From the NCBI GenBank assembly GCA_027574665.1, contig CM050654.1:33499722-33563721 (forward strand): a stretch of 64,000 nt of DNA. The letters run 5' to 3'. The notes below the pieces were generated by a model that saw only the letters and a list, made by a program, of their open reading frames with translations, did not search any database and had not been told where the DNA came from. Position 1 is the first letter of the stretch. Each line of letters opens with the position of its first letter. Source of the DNA: Rhynochetos jubatus. Lineage: Eukaryota > Chordata > Aves > Eurypygiformes > Rhynochetidae. Of this stretch, positions 12,001 to 24,649 are shown piece after piece. The translations under genes and the position numbers were made by a program.

Positions 12001-13574
12001 GTGACACCGCCATGGTTAGACCTGCTTAATATCTGCTTTCATGTCTACCTATACAAATTCTAGGCACACAAGAAACTATTATGCCACATCGGAGGCCTTC
12101 GAGTGCTGAATTATTTACACCTGAGCTTGAAGCCTTGCTCCAGAATGAAGTTATTAAAATTTAAATGTTCTCTCACTCCACAAAATTGTATCCTAAATCT
12201 ATACTCTGTAAGTGTAAAAAGAAATTTGTGAACTCAAGTGCACATTCTTATACTGTCTTATTGCAAAACAAGAGAGTTTTATCTGGGAAAGAAGATGAAG
12301 ATGTTTTCTATTGGTAGTGAATAGGAATATCCTTTAGAAATAACGAAGATATTAAAAATGGAAGATTTTAATGATATTATACCAGGAGTAGCATATCAGT
12401 AATATGCTTCTGGAAAGGTTTATAGATGATGTAGGAAGTAAAATAAAATTGTTAAATCAAAATTGTGAGATGAAAATTGACTAAACCTGATCTTTTTCAG
12501 AATTCATTTTCACTGGAAATTGAAAACATATTCGCTTTTGCTCTAAATCTGAGAAACACCTACAAGAAAGTTGAGCCATCTCATGAAATTCAAATCTAGT
12601 CATCATTACTTATCCATCCTCACTAAGCACACTGAAGACCTTGGAGCACAGGCACATCTCTGCTTGCCAAAAGAAATATTTCTTCCTCCCTAAATGAGGA
12701 GACTGCAGTGCACTGCACTTCAAACTATCGCTGCTTCCCTCCACCCCGCTGAAATAGAGCAGGAGTGGTCCACAAGCCTCCGTAATAGAAATTTACTCCT
12801 AGAGTGTAAATGAAGCCTAAACAAGACCTATGAAATATGAATCTATTACAGATGGGTGGGTTTTTTCCAAGTACAGATTTGGATTTTCACCCCTCTCCTC
12901 CTCCTATCACATGTTGCTTGTTTTAGCGGTTGGCAGGAGGGAGGGGGAAAGGAACTAACAACATGTGTGCCTATCATCACTCTGACCACTGCGCTTGTAT
13001 GTCTAACTCACTCCCCTTTGCTTTGTCTGCTTTTTGTCTTTCTCCTGCCTGATCCTGTGAACACTTATGTGTGTGGAAGTTCTGCCTGTGTTGACTTCAG
13101 CTGGGCTGCTGATGAGGGTAAAGCTGCGAACACAATGCTCACATCGAGCCCTTTGGTTGTCTCCTTGAGGGAGATTTGCCCTGAAATTAGGATGGTGCAA
13201 GCAAAACAGAGGCAGAACTAATCTCCTGTCCCTGCCAAAACCTCCGCAAAAGCATACCTCTTCCTGCTAGCACATTGGTGCAAGAGATGCCTCTCCTAGA
13301 ATACAGGCTTTCAGAGTAGAAGGGAAGAGGAAGAAAATGTATGAAAGAGCAGAGATGGAAGATGGACTCTCCCTTTTGCAGTTTGCAGGCTTGCTGTCAC
13401 CCAAAACTGGGGTGGGAGAAGGGTTACAGTGACTCCCAAAATAGCTGATGCCTTTCCTGAGGACCAGGCCGCCAGCTGCGCAGGAGATACTTGCATCAAA
13501 TCTTCTCTTTCCTACCTTGGCCCCAAGAGTGAAGTTAGTTCCAAGACTCCCTGCAAGGAAAATGCATCTTATTG

Positions 13575-13630
13575 TCGTTGTGCAACGCCTAGCACGATGG
13601 ATCCATGAGACAGCACAACAAACATTAAAA
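13575..13630 (+). mobile_element. Possible amniote SINE/LINE tail
   Basis: CAACGCCTAGCACGATGGAT resembles the amniote repeat tail 'CAGCGCCTAGCACAATGGGGTCC', followed by an A-rich end. Only about 30 bases match, so the family (MIR/L2-like) is tentative. Confidence 0.35.
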
Positions 13631-14004
13631 TGAAAGTACTATCTATTTCACTGAGACTAAATTGATGTAGTCCTCTCTGAATTCTAATTTAAAAGAATAA
13701 TCCACTTGTGCAGCCTGTACTCAGGTGCCCCTATTAAACAGGCTAGGAATCAGTTAACGGGCAGGTCCTCCAAAAGCAACTGTAAATGTGCAATTAGCCA
13801 TTTCTTAAATGATGCTATTCATTGTCTGGATTACTAAAAGCTCTCCAATTTATCTCATCTGCAAAAACCCCTGGGGTTTCACCTGAAGTATTTTATCAGA
13901 AAAGTGAAAGTGAATGAGAAGAGAAATGACTGCTAGAAAAGCAAACACTGAGTCAAAAGTTTTTTAGTTATGTTTTGTATCCAAGGAAATCTACCTACTG
14001 GTCC

Positions 14005-14170
14005 AGACAACCGTTAACAAACCCATGGTGCCCTGCCCTGATTTTTATTTCTTCTAATGGTCTACTGCCAAATTTTATCAAGGTGCACTCCAGCACTTTC
14101 CAGGTGAGGAACTGGAAGATCTTTCCTGATGTGTTCATTAGGAAAGGTCTAACTGGCCAGCTGTCTGGTT
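14005..14170 (-). mobile_element. CR1 LINE fragment, reverse-transcriptase region
   Basis: On the minus strand, 14102 down to 14013 reads 30 codons without a stop. It begins WKVLEC and ends AGHHGFVN, matching the CR1 ORF2 pattern 'GKVLEQIIL...NSQHGFVKG' of the reverse-transcriptase fingers region. The DNA on the plus strand (TTAACAAACCCATGG; CTCCAGCACTTTCCAGGTGA) also matches the reverse complement of amniote CR1. It is truncated at both ends and highly diverged, so it is a dead, ancient copy. The extension beyond 14105 is weaker. Confidence 0.7.
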
Positions 14171-16586
14171 CATCCCAGAGACCATAAGAATGTTTGTGCT
14201 ATACAGTAAAATCCAACATACATTGTATGTAGTGGAGTAAGAGGCCTAGATCACTCTTACAGAATATACCAAAGAATGCAGTGACACTGAAAATGTCTTT
14301 TAAGAAATGGAAAATAATTCATTAAACCTGAGCTTTCAGAGCAGATGCACAGCTGTCAACATGGTCACTGGATGGAGAGAGAGAGGATGAGGAGATGTGG
14401 AACTGGAATTGCTCCACAGGGCAGTCACCTGAGGACTGAACTCCACAGGAAACAATGAGGTTAATTGTGGATGTCTACCTGTATAAACTCCAAGAGTTTT
14501 GTCACTGAACCTCTCAGGAGCTGAATTAAGTGCAGGGTGAACACACAGGGCCATGGCGAAGTTAGAAGAGAAGCAGGGGACTCCACATCTCACCTGTTCT
14601 TGCAATTAGACCACAAATACTTTATTGCCTGAGAGACTGAAACTCAAGCACAACATATGGAGCTGTCGTGGCTGTGTGTAAGCTTAGACAGAGAAACAAA
14701 ACTGGCTGAAGGGTCCAACCATCTAGGGCTGAAGTTTACACGTGCTGGTTAGCAAACTGCTGGCAGACATGAAGAAGTATGTTTATCTTTAAAAGAAAAA
14801 AATGGACTGTTGGGGGCTGTCAACATGCTTTTGAGGAACCAATCTTAATGTGCTTGGGCTAGGCTAGTTCGTTGTTTTGACTTCCACAATCGTCTCAGCT
14901 GCGGAAGCCCACAGCCAAAACCACAGGGTTCTGACACCGTAGCTGTTACATAAAGACCCTATTCCTATAGCACTATAAATGCAAATGATTGTGAAAGGAT
15001 ACTCAGCGAGGTTCAGTAATAATTCAAATCACAAATCCTTTTGCCATGCAACTCATATAATATGATATTTTTTTATGGAAGCCCTTCTCCCCCTCCAGAA
15101 AGCATTAAATTGTTATTCATATTTCAGATTAAAAAATTCAGGAAGAGTATTAAAAGACAGACAGTGATAGCAAGATAGATTCAAGGCTTGTGTATATGCC
15201 TCATGCCTACTATAGCAAGTGCTCCTGCTCTAGAAATATAAAAAGGAAGTCAACTGAACAGCATGAAAATGGATGTAAACATGGAATTAAAAAGATCAAT
15301 CTCCAAAAGTACAATAGCATTTTTAAGGGAAGGGTGTGTAATTTGAACAAACACAGCTGAAGGCAAGAATTAGCACCATATGCATAATCACATAAATCAA
15401 GATAAATAAGGTTGGTAGAATTCCACATGATGCTTGTTTGCTCTGAAGAACAGTGAAGCAGATAAACAAGGATGTCTCCAGCTTAGCACAAGTTGCTGTA
15501 CTGTGGCAGCAGTGGTAGACTGTCAGTGATTTTTAAATGAATTACTAAAGAAAATCATCATGGTACAAGAATCAGTGCTACTGAAACTCCGGCTGCGGAG
15601 CTCCACTGATAGCCGTCAATGTATGCAGGTGCAAGGGGAGACATATTACTCTTAAACAGCTCATTCATTTTAAGTCTCAGTTCATTTGCTACTGAAAATA
15701 TGAAAGCAGTACACTGGAGAGAAAAGCTCTGTTAACATGTGTATCCCAGCTCTCCAACAAGCAGACTTCTTTTAAAAGCTTATTCATGTGGTTGGAAAGG
15801 TGGTGAAGTTTTATTTTGAATCCTTTGCTAGTATAGAATAATGTGTTGGGGTTTGGTTTGGGCTTTTCTTTTGTTGTTGTAATGTGCTGGTTCACTTATT
15901 CCTCAAAAAAAAGTGTATTTTTATGTGACTCTTGATCCTGAATTTGACCTAGGGAACCCAGAAGCACTAGAGAAACCCAAAGTGAGATCAGTCATTAATA
16001 TTAAAATGCAGAGTCCAGCAAATTCAGAGAGCAGCTGACCTGCTCAGGAACGATGCTCTGCCACTGAGGAGGAACTGAGCCTCTCAAACAAAGTGTGCTG
16101 GGCTCTGAGACGTCATTGCAAGCACTGTGGTGCAACAGGAGCAGGTCTGCAGAGAGGAGTGGTTCCTTGTCAGTCCATACCAGGTGTCTGAGGGGTTTTG
16201 CTCTGGGACACCACTGTGAACTTAACGTCCACCAGTGCTGGGGTGTAAACAGCAATTAGTGGCTGGAGTGTGCTTGGTCTCCTGGATCGCATCCTCCAGC
16301 TTAGCTCCTGAAGACAGAAAGCCAGTTGGCATCCCTGGGACTGCTTTGAGCTATCAGCTGAAACACAGTAGGTGAGGGCAACCTGATGTGCTTCCAAAGC
16401 ACGCTCCAGACCAGAAGTAAGATGCCAATGTGGGCACACTTGGGGAGAAGACACGCACTATTCAAGTCAGTGGGATTTAGAGGAACTGCACAAAGTTCAA
16501 ACAGCCACAGTCCTGGGAAAACGGAAGTGAAGATGAGTCCTGTGAACATTACAGAACCACGAAGCTGAAAACAAACTCTATAAGCA

Positions 16587-16601
16587 TTTTTTTTTTTTTT
16601 T
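16587..16601. repeat. Poly-T tract (15 T)
   Basis: Fifteen consecutive T residues with no recognisable element body on either side. Confidence 0.85.
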
Positions 16602-17216
16602 ATGTTCCAGGTTAATTCCTTTCATTTGGAGGTTATGGATAATGGAAATTTGGAAAGATCAAGACCATCTAGGTGGAAATGTTATAATAATGTTTCTTCC
16701 ATGTGACTGGAAAAAAACACATGAAAAGATGTGTGAAATGTAAGAGTTAATGGCAAATCTCTATTGGCATTGATAGATCTGGACTGATTTGTCTTGGTTA
16801 GGTTTCCTCCAGCTATCACAGAATGGCTGCCATGCAGCATGGCTGTATTTTCTGCTTGTTTGTAAGTGCAATATCATTAGCTGAGAAGTTCTTTTCTAGA
16901 AAAGCACTGGTTTCACACTCACAGACTAAATCACTGCGACCTTCTAAGGCTACACAGTTGCCTTTTCAGCAGGAACTGCCTAGTGCATTATTAAATGCTT
17001 TCTTCCACCCTTGTGTAGTCGATAAGAATCGAGATATTGCTTGTGTGAAGCTAAACCACGAAACCTAGCTTTTATTACCTCTAGCATTTTCCAGTGGTTG
17101 CTTCAGGCAACAGGGCAAGAGCTTCCGTGCAGTGCTCGGGGCTGGGGTCGGAGTAGGCTGGGGTTGGTACAGAGGAGATCCCTCTGTGTCTTGCTTCCCC
17201 TGCAATTGTCAGAAAT

Positions 17217-17241
17217 AAAGAGGAAAAAAGGAAAGAAAAGA
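17217..17241. repeat. Purine-only tract
   Basis: Twenty-five consecutive purines made of AAG/GGAAA blocks, just upstream of the inverted repeat at 17.28 kb. It has low-complexity, triplex-prone composition. Confidence 0.75.
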
Positions 17242-17274
17242 CACAGGGGCGCAGAGATAAGAGGCAAAGCTCAG

Positions 17275-17324
17275 CTTTTCTTTGATCTCTCTCTCTGTTG
17301 CAGGCAGAGGAGATCAAAGAAAAG
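17275..17324. repeat. Perfect 15-bp inverted repeat (hairpin)
   Basis: The arms CTTTTCTTTGATCTC (17275-17289) and GAGATCAAAGAAAAG (17310-17324) are exact reverse complements separated by 20 bases. In RNA the left arm is the pyrimidine tract and the right arm the start of the micro-exon candidate described at 17304-17342, so the two could pair. Confidence 0.85.
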
Positions 17325-17342
17325 AGGCATAACAGAAAGCAC
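17304..17342 (+). other. Micro-exon candidate, 39 nt (speculative)
   Basis: A strong acceptor-like sequence (pyrimidine tract, then TCTCTCTGTTGCAG ending at 17303) is followed by 39 bases and a donor-like GTGAGA at 17343. The 39 bases are exactly 13 codons, open in the first frame, and read AEEIKEKRHNRKH. No protein family is recognised. Splice-like pairs occur by chance in 64 kb, so this is a lead only. The overlapping inverted repeat could mask the acceptor. Confidence 0.2.
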
Positions 17343-18689
17343 GTGAGAACGGCATGCCTGTAAGAGGTTGTCACACGGAGTGCCTTAGCTCTGCATTTTG
17401 GGAATACAGCTCCTTGGTGAAGGCTTCATCTTCTTGAGCGAGAGCTACAGCAGCCTGGCAGGAGGGCAGGACTTACACCTGCTTGGAGAGCACACGGAGT
17501 TGAGGTGACCAGCCACCCTTCCCGCTCACTGGCATACGGTGGGAGTGAGCATGACTTTGCTGCAAGACTGAGCAGAATTAGCCTCAATTTACATGAGCGT
17601 AATTCAGTTCAGGCCCATGCTTGGAAGGCCTTGCTGGAATAGAAATATCCTCCCATTATACTGGGAAAGCAGCTTGCAGCAACAAACCTGTCAATACTAT
17701 AACTTTTCTCAGGCTTGCCAAACAAAGTAGGGTGGAAATGGTATTTTTGCCAGTTTACCTGCAACGACATTGAAATCTTTTGCTTATGCCAGTCACAGAT
17801 CGCACCTCATTCTACCCTTGAACGACACAATTATGCCAGAAAAGTCTGCTGTGCAGGCTTAAGAGGGAAAATGTGGTTCCATTTTATCACATTGGAGTTT
17901 TCTCATTAAACTTATTTGGACTGGGATTAGGCTATTAGAGAAAATTTAACCCCAAATGATTGGAATGGAGAGAAAACCAAATTAAAATATTCTCATATGT
18001 TACAAAGGAAACAGCCCCCAAAGAAATTATAGAAAATATAAAAATGTATAGATTTATAGGGGGAAAGAGGTAAAATTGTAGGATAATTCAATACGTTATC
18101 CTAGTCAAAATAGCACAACCGGAAACAAAAATAAGGGAAAAAAAATGATATTAAAAAAAAAATCTGAAGTACTTCCTGTACTCAGATAATGTTTTATTTA
18201 ATGCTAGGAACTGCACTATTAATATTTAATAATCCGCAAGTTAGACAATAGGCTTGTTCTAAGGCAGTACAACTTAGATTTTAAGAAGACACTCTTACTA
18301 TGCATAAATAAGGTAAAGATGAAAATGATGTCACTGTACCCAAATTAAATGTATATATGGGGTTATATTGAATGCATAAGTAATTAATATGGGCTTTCTT
18401 CACATTCTTGGCTTTTAAGTATATGTATGACTTCAGAATCCTTGATGATTTAGTAATTTTTGCTACTAATTTCATTAGCTCTTTCTAACTCCTCTTTTCC
18501 CTCAACCTTTGATTTGAATTGAGTTTTATAGGTTTTTACAGATGCTGAGTGCTCTTTAGCACTAGTGATACACTGTGGGCAGAATGGGGATAAAAATAAT
18601 TAAGACAGTTGTGTAGACATAGACCACTGGCACTCGGGGTGGCCAAGAGGTCTGGGGGCAGTCAGGAGGCTGCAGGGGATGGCTCCATA

Positions 18690-18950
18690 GGTATTTGTTT
18701 TACTAGTACGTCCTCCTTCCTCATCATCTGGAGCTTTCACTCTCTTTCTCCCCTCTGCCTTTCTTCCACCCCTCTGTGTTTTCTTTTGATGACTTCTCTT
18801 TTCCTTCCTTCACTTTCACTGCTCCTTCTTATCTCCTTATCCTTTCTTTTTTCAACCTGTTTTTATTTCACCCCTCCTCTTGGCTTCTCCATAACTATTC
18901 CCATCTCCTCACACTACAGTAGCTTCACTCTTTCTCCCAGCCTTCCCAAA
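18690..18950. repeat. Pyrimidine-biased low-complexity region
   Basis: Long stretches of C/T (CTCCTTCCTC, TTTCTTCCACCCCTCT, CTTTTCCTTCCTTCACTTTC) dominate the plus strand. Low complexity explains the long stop-poor frame here. Confidence 0.7.
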
Positions 18951-21900
18951 TTGTGGATTTGGACCATTTCTAATTCAACAATACTGTCTTCTCACCAATG
19001 CATGGCATTATCAATTATTCCCTCCCATCAATTACTAAATTATTTTGGATTCAGTTATCCAGCCTAGGCTGCACCAGCCAGAGCAGCTAAAGAATGATGG
19101 GTATACCCTCAAAGATAGGAAAGGTAGGAACAACCCTGCGTGTTCAGCACTCTTAACCTCCTGTAACCAAAACACGCCTGCTTGACTCCTGCCTTTTGTC
19201 TTTATCCTATGCCTCATGTTTACTCGTAATTGTCATGTTAGAGTAACACAGATCCAACATTTCTCCACTGCTGTCTGGCATATCCAGGCACACCTAGGCA
19301 TCACCTCTAATTACTTCTATGCAGAAAATGCAATACAAAACAACCTGGCTTATGCCCAGTTTGTAGAGCTGCTGAACACTTGCAGCTCGGGCTTGATGTC
19401 TGGGTGATGCAGAACACTGGAGTGGAACAAAAAAAATGGCCAGTAGCAGGGTCAGGCACAGGATTCACCTCTCCTGGGTCCTCCTTATCAAGGTCAAAGC
19501 GCCATAGCAGCCAAAGTCAGCAATTTCATTCATGTTCCAGCCCTGCATCTGGCAATAATCCCTTGTTTGGCAACTGGTCGATAGGTCACAATCTTTTTCT
19601 GTGTTGCTAATGCTGGTTTCTTGTGTTTGGACACCAGACCTATGGCACACGCATGTTGGACTCCCAGGTATTGTGTGCTGCTCTTGGACTATAGCGTGCT
19701 CAGCATTTTTTAAAAATCGGTCCCATAACGTGAAGAATTGGACATGCAGCTGAAGCATCTTCTGGCTGGATGAGTTAATCCTTACTACTACAGAAATGAA
19801 AAATACTGATAACTGAGATAACATATTGGTCAAAAAAAGAGAAAAAACAGCCCAGAGCTGGGAAGAAATAAATCCAAGCAGCAGAAGCCTTGTGCATTAT
19901 GGAGCTGTTTAGACACTGTGTTGATTTTTCAAAGAGTATAAACTAGCAGCCCTTTTGGCTTTGAAATGTTTTAAGTAGCTTTTTATATGACAGTACCATG
20001 AGATATTCATTTGTCTGCAGCAGGCTGAAGGAAGGAATGACTGGATCTCCCAGACAGGAAGATATAAACAGACCTTGAAGAGGTCAGATGAATTCATGTT
20101 TCATAAAAGCCTGAAGGGAGCCGCTGCAGAGAGGTTAAAGCTGGTTAAGCATTTTTCCCTATGGATCCAGAAACAGAAGTTTAAGCCTCACTCCAGACTC
20201 GTGTCAAAGGTTTCCCTAATCAGCCCAGATGTAAATGGCTATTTAGTACTTCAGACCAGGAAGTCAGAGGCAGGTGGACAGAGCTGCTTGTATGTTACTT
20301 AGGACAGAAAGCTGACTTACTAGTCTGATAGGTTTGTGCTGATATTTGACTGAAAGGAGAAAACCATCTCTGGAGCATCAACATCACTGGTCAGACCTCT
20401 GCGGGATTGCTATGCTTCCGTACAAAGGTGCCTTAGCAGTGTAAAGGACACACTATGCTTTGGAGTCTAATCCACATCTCTCACGGCTAGGGGTTGTTTG
20501 TTTCCCTGGTGCATATTTTAATCAGTCCAGTTCAGTGAGTGATGAAATAATATATTTTTGTAGAATTTATTGCAGGTTGGAAGAGAAAGGATGGTCAACA
20601 GTCAGACTGCCAATACTTGTAACAAATCAAATCCACATTTTGGCTTAACATTTTAAAATATTTACGAATACTAGTTTTCCGCTTCTTTACTCTACAAGAG
20701 GTTTCTAAAGAGCAAGCGAAAACTAAATTATCTTATAATGCCAGCAAACAATTGTAACAAATCTTGTCTTGCATAAATATACTCTTTCTGTCTTGCTTTC
20801 CAGGACTACTTCAGAGTTTTTCCAACATAGAGGTTTTATCCATGAAGCAGAAAATACAGACGATTTTGTGGTGGGAAACATGCTAAAGGCAAGTAGCTGT
20901 GGCAATTTGAGTCTGTTTTCAAACACACTCATCTTGCTGCTGTATGTGCAGTTCAACACGTTTGGCAATTTAAAGTTCCCTGCTCAACTGACTACGCAAT
21001 TTGTTTCCTTCACAGCAGCAGCATGACGTACCGGAAACCACCTATTGCATACTATCCAAAACAAAGTGATACCAACGACACAGCCTGGGTGAAGAAAAGA
21101 ATTCCTTCTCATGCAAATATCTCCCGAAAGTCATAGGTCATCTAACCAAGCCTATTAATTTTTACCACCACTTGATTTTTCACTTTGATATTGCATATGT
21201 AGTTGAAAGCACTGCCAAGTTCAGTAGCCACACAGTGGTTGATAAACATGTAAATGTGTGCACCAAAATTTGGAAAAAAAAATTAAGATAGTTTCATTGA
21301 TACTTTGCCTGCATCTGCAGTCCTTATGTTTGTGTTAAAACTGGACTTCAAGCTAAAAGATGAGCATGAAAGGAAATAATTATAAATTATCTGCATAAAA
21401 TCTGCAACAAATTACCTATAAAACTATAACTATCTAAACAGGATGACATTTACTTTATAGGTTCATGACTTCCTTTCTTTAAAGTTAGCTAAGAAGAGAG
21501 TAAAGTAATTACAGTTCTCTTTTGATTGATTAAACATGACATATATGCTAATATGAAAGTAACTTCTGTCCTTTGTTACCCAAGCTTCTGGTTTAAAGCA
21601 ATTTTGAAGATAACAGATATAATCTCATCAGTGCTGCCATTTCTAACGTATATGCCAAGAATGTAATTCCTCTGCCTTTTTTCTCCAACAGAGAAAGCAT
21701 ATTTTATCCTTCATGTTTTAAATTTTGGATACAGAAGTCAGATGATATTACAGCCATAAATCCTCTGTTGCTTTGCCATTATATGTCAGGAAAGGTCTGT
21801 GCCACCAGTAGAAAAAATAGTTCTGCCTTTTCACAAAGGTTGTCCCACTGATTTGAGGGAGATTATTTGATTGAATAAGGTTGATGGGATATAGTCCAGT

Positions 21901-22149
21901 AGGGAAAAAAGAAACACCTGCTAAATTTCACTTGAAAGTACTACACGCTGCATAATAGTGCCCATCAGATTCACCTCTATTTAGGTCTGGCTCCAGTATC
22001 AGGAGATTCTCACTGCAACTGAGACTTATGGTACTCAACCTCCATGAAGTTTTTCCCTCTCCATACAGTTCTTCTCTAAAATTAAAGTTTTGGCCATCCT
22101 CTAATACCTTGTCTTGACGCACTCTAGGTTGTTTCACTTTAATATCAGC

Positions 22150-22510
22150 GTAACACTTGTGTTTCTAGAGTGTGGATGTGTCCCCTCTTGGCCACCTCTC
22201 CTCTAAATGATACAGATTCAACTCCCCAAATTCTCAGGCTCTCTTACAGGACAGATCATTAGCTCTCACATTGTTTACTTGTCTCCTTTCTTTTTATTGT
22301 GTAGCTCCATCCAGCCTTTTCTGAGACCAAAACAGAGCATGACATTCTCGCTGTGGTCACACTAATGCTGAACAAAAACGAACTTAAAACTCTCTGAACT
22401 TGTAAGAGACATCCCAAAAATACCTTCACCAAATAGATGTGGCTTTTTTTCCCCAACACTGCATCATATTACATACTTAAATTAAACCCAGTGGACCATA
22501 TTTACCCCCT
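22150..22510 (-). mobile_element. CR1 LINE fragment, 3' part of ORF2
   Basis: The plus strand matches the reverse complement of amniote CR1. CCCCTCTTGGCCACCTCTCC and TCTAAATGA near 22181 correspond to 'CCTCTTAGCCATCTCTTCTCTAAACTGA'. CTGTGGTCACACTAATGCTG near 22350 corresponds to 'ATGTGGTCTCACTAATGCTGAA'. The middle is more diverged. This is the C-terminal ORF2 side of the element, no frame is intact, and ends are approximate. It may belong to the same insertion as the 24.65-25.40 kb piece. Confidence 0.65.
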
Positions 22511-23418
22511 GGAATAAGTTTAGTAATGTCCATGGAGTCCAGTGAGAGAGAATTTGGACCAACAGCTATTAACATTTCCAGTTGCCTCCCTGAAGCTATG
22601 CTCTTTTACTGAGTATTAATATTTCCCTGCAGCTTATTAACTGCATGTAGAAACTTGGGAGGAATGTTATCCCAGTATTCAGTTTCCCTAATTCTCCAAA
22701 CAAACAAAACACCTTTCCGGCAAAGGTCTGTTCCTTTTCTATCCCACCCTCGCATTCCCCCCTACCACAACGGCGTCTGGCATTCAGGCTACGCTGAAGC
22801 TGCGGCAGATCACCAGTAACGCAGGGAAAATGGATTCTCTAATAATATTGGTTTTGGAGATGATGACCCTCAAGGAAAGTACAACAAGACGTCCGAGATT
22901 ATTTTCTGTTACAAGCTGTAACATAGGCAAAATGGGCAGTGAGGAGGGGAGCACGTCCTGAGGATGGGGAGGGAGAAAAGGGCTGTGGTCCTGTCTGCAG
23001 CGGCCTCCTGGACGCAGGGGGAAAGCAGGAGCTTCCAGAGGGCAGCCACTTGGTTTTGCTATCACAGAAACTATAATGGAAAAGTAGTCTCTTAGGTACT
23101 CCAACAATTAAACCTCTTTGATTTTTTACGATGTTTAGAAATCTAACCAAACAGAGACCGACTCAAACACAGCCCTACATCCGAGATTTCATACGTGGTG
23201 TTAAGGAGGTATCAGAGCACCTTGCAGTATTTTCGCCTAAAGGCAAGAACAGGATACAGAGGGAATCTCTTTTTGGTTCCTTTCCTTTGCATTTCTGTTT
23301 TTCCTGGCTAGCTCTACCAGCACGGCCAGGGTTTTGTGCCTGGTGTGTTACACCTGAGAGGTCTAACAAAGACACAGACTAACTCTATTGCTTGCAGAAT
23401 TGCAAACTACCGAAAAAG

Positions 23419-23450
23419 ACTTCGAGACACAAAAGCCTCTGCCTCGAAGT
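23419..23450. repeat. Hairpin, 8-bp perfect stem
   Basis: ACTTCGAG (23419-23426) and CTCGAAGT (23443-23450) are exact reverse complements around a 16-base loop. It is short and without assigned function. Confidence 0.7.
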
Positions 23451-24017
23451 AGAGTCTTGTTACTCAAAAAGGAGAAAAAACATTGATTACAAAGTTATAG
23501 AAACATAGATTATGTTAGTGGTGGGGGTGGGAAAGGTGTTTCCATTTCTGTATTTTTCGTATTATTTCCTAAGGTACAAACAGCAATTAGTTAGAAGAAA
23601 TCAGTATTACCCAAACTGCACTATTCACAGGGCACTGTCTTAGGTCAACAGAGAGATTTGTCAACAAAGGGGAAAGGTTTCATAAATAAGAAGAAAATTT
23701 AAAATTTCTCTTTGCAGATGATCTACTTCCCTCTAACCCTTACGATCTGTAACGCTTATACAAGGCACGATGGTACCAGTGCCACAGAAATACTGTGCCA
23801 GGTCCCTGACGTTTGTACAGTATTATATCACCTCGGTTTTTTCTTGGCACAGTGCTAATTTACACTAGTTAAAGATCCAGACCAGAGCAGTTTTCAGGAG
23901 GAGATGACTGATTCATGAAGTCTAAGTGACTGAATACAGAAGTAATTCATTAACTCCATGCTATATATGAAAGCTTGACCAGAGATGACTGCAAAGTACA
24001 GCATATGTGGGCTTAAC

Positions 24018-24036
24018 AAAAAAAAAAAAAAAAAAA
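24018..24036. repeat. Poly-A tract (19 A)
   Basis: Nineteen consecutive A residues. It could be the tail of a plus-strand retroposed copy, but the sequence upstream resembles no gene or SINE I know and no flanking target-site duplication was found by eye. Confidence 0.85.
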
Positions 24037-24649
24037 GAATAAAATTTGGGAAAGCCCATAGCTAATTTGTCTTGAGTTTAATTATAGATTTTGGAGTGGC
24101 TTTATGTAATACAAGAGGAAGAAATGGAAAATCAACATTCTAGCGCTGACCTTGGCTTTCTGGAAGAAACGTATTGTACACCAAGTTTACTTTTCTTATA
24201 TATTGTCCAGATAAACTGCCTCTGTGTAGTATTCTTGTTTTCAGTTAAGGTCCTCTCTGACGCAGAAAACATAGCTGTTTTCTATGTTTCTGCTTTGGGT
24301 TTAGCTGTAACTCCTCTATGTGTAGCTACTCTCCAGCATGGAGAAAGTCCTGCTGGAAGATAAAATCTATAAAAGCCATGCTATGCCCCAGGTGAGTTTA
24401 TGTTGTTTCTATTCTGGGGATGTCTGAATGGTGCAAATCTCTGCTTCCTCTGTCTAAATTAATTAATTAAATTTTGTTGTTTTAAATTCAAGGTCTTAAT
24501 TATTACATAATTACATAAACCAATAGTACACAAAATGATATTTCCTTGATGTAACTTCTTCAGGCTTCTGGAAATCATTGATTAATTTATTGAACAGATT
24601 GCTTAGCTCTTCCCTTCACCATCCAGGTCTGCGTTGGTGAAATATCACT

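Larger units (their letters stand above)
14171..22150. other. Unannotated non-coding stretch
   Basis: No gene or named repeat is recognised apart from the simple tracts and the hairpin/micro-exon candidate listed separately. 18.69-18.95 kb is strongly pyrimidine-biased, which produces a spurious 152-codon frame. Confidence 0.55.

Noticed and set aside
18609-19067. 152-codon plus-strand frame with many Ser/Leu/Phe
   Set aside because: It is a by-product of the pyrimidine-rich low-complexity tract.
23711-23749. Plus-strand FADDLLPSNPYDL, resembling the FADD motif of a LINE reverse transcriptase
   Set aside because: The flanking sequence does not match any LINE on this strand, and the nearby CR1 pieces are on the other strand. 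Most likely chance.
24018-24036. A19 tract as the tail of a processed pseudogene
   Set aside because: No gene-like sequence upstream and no target-site duplication found.
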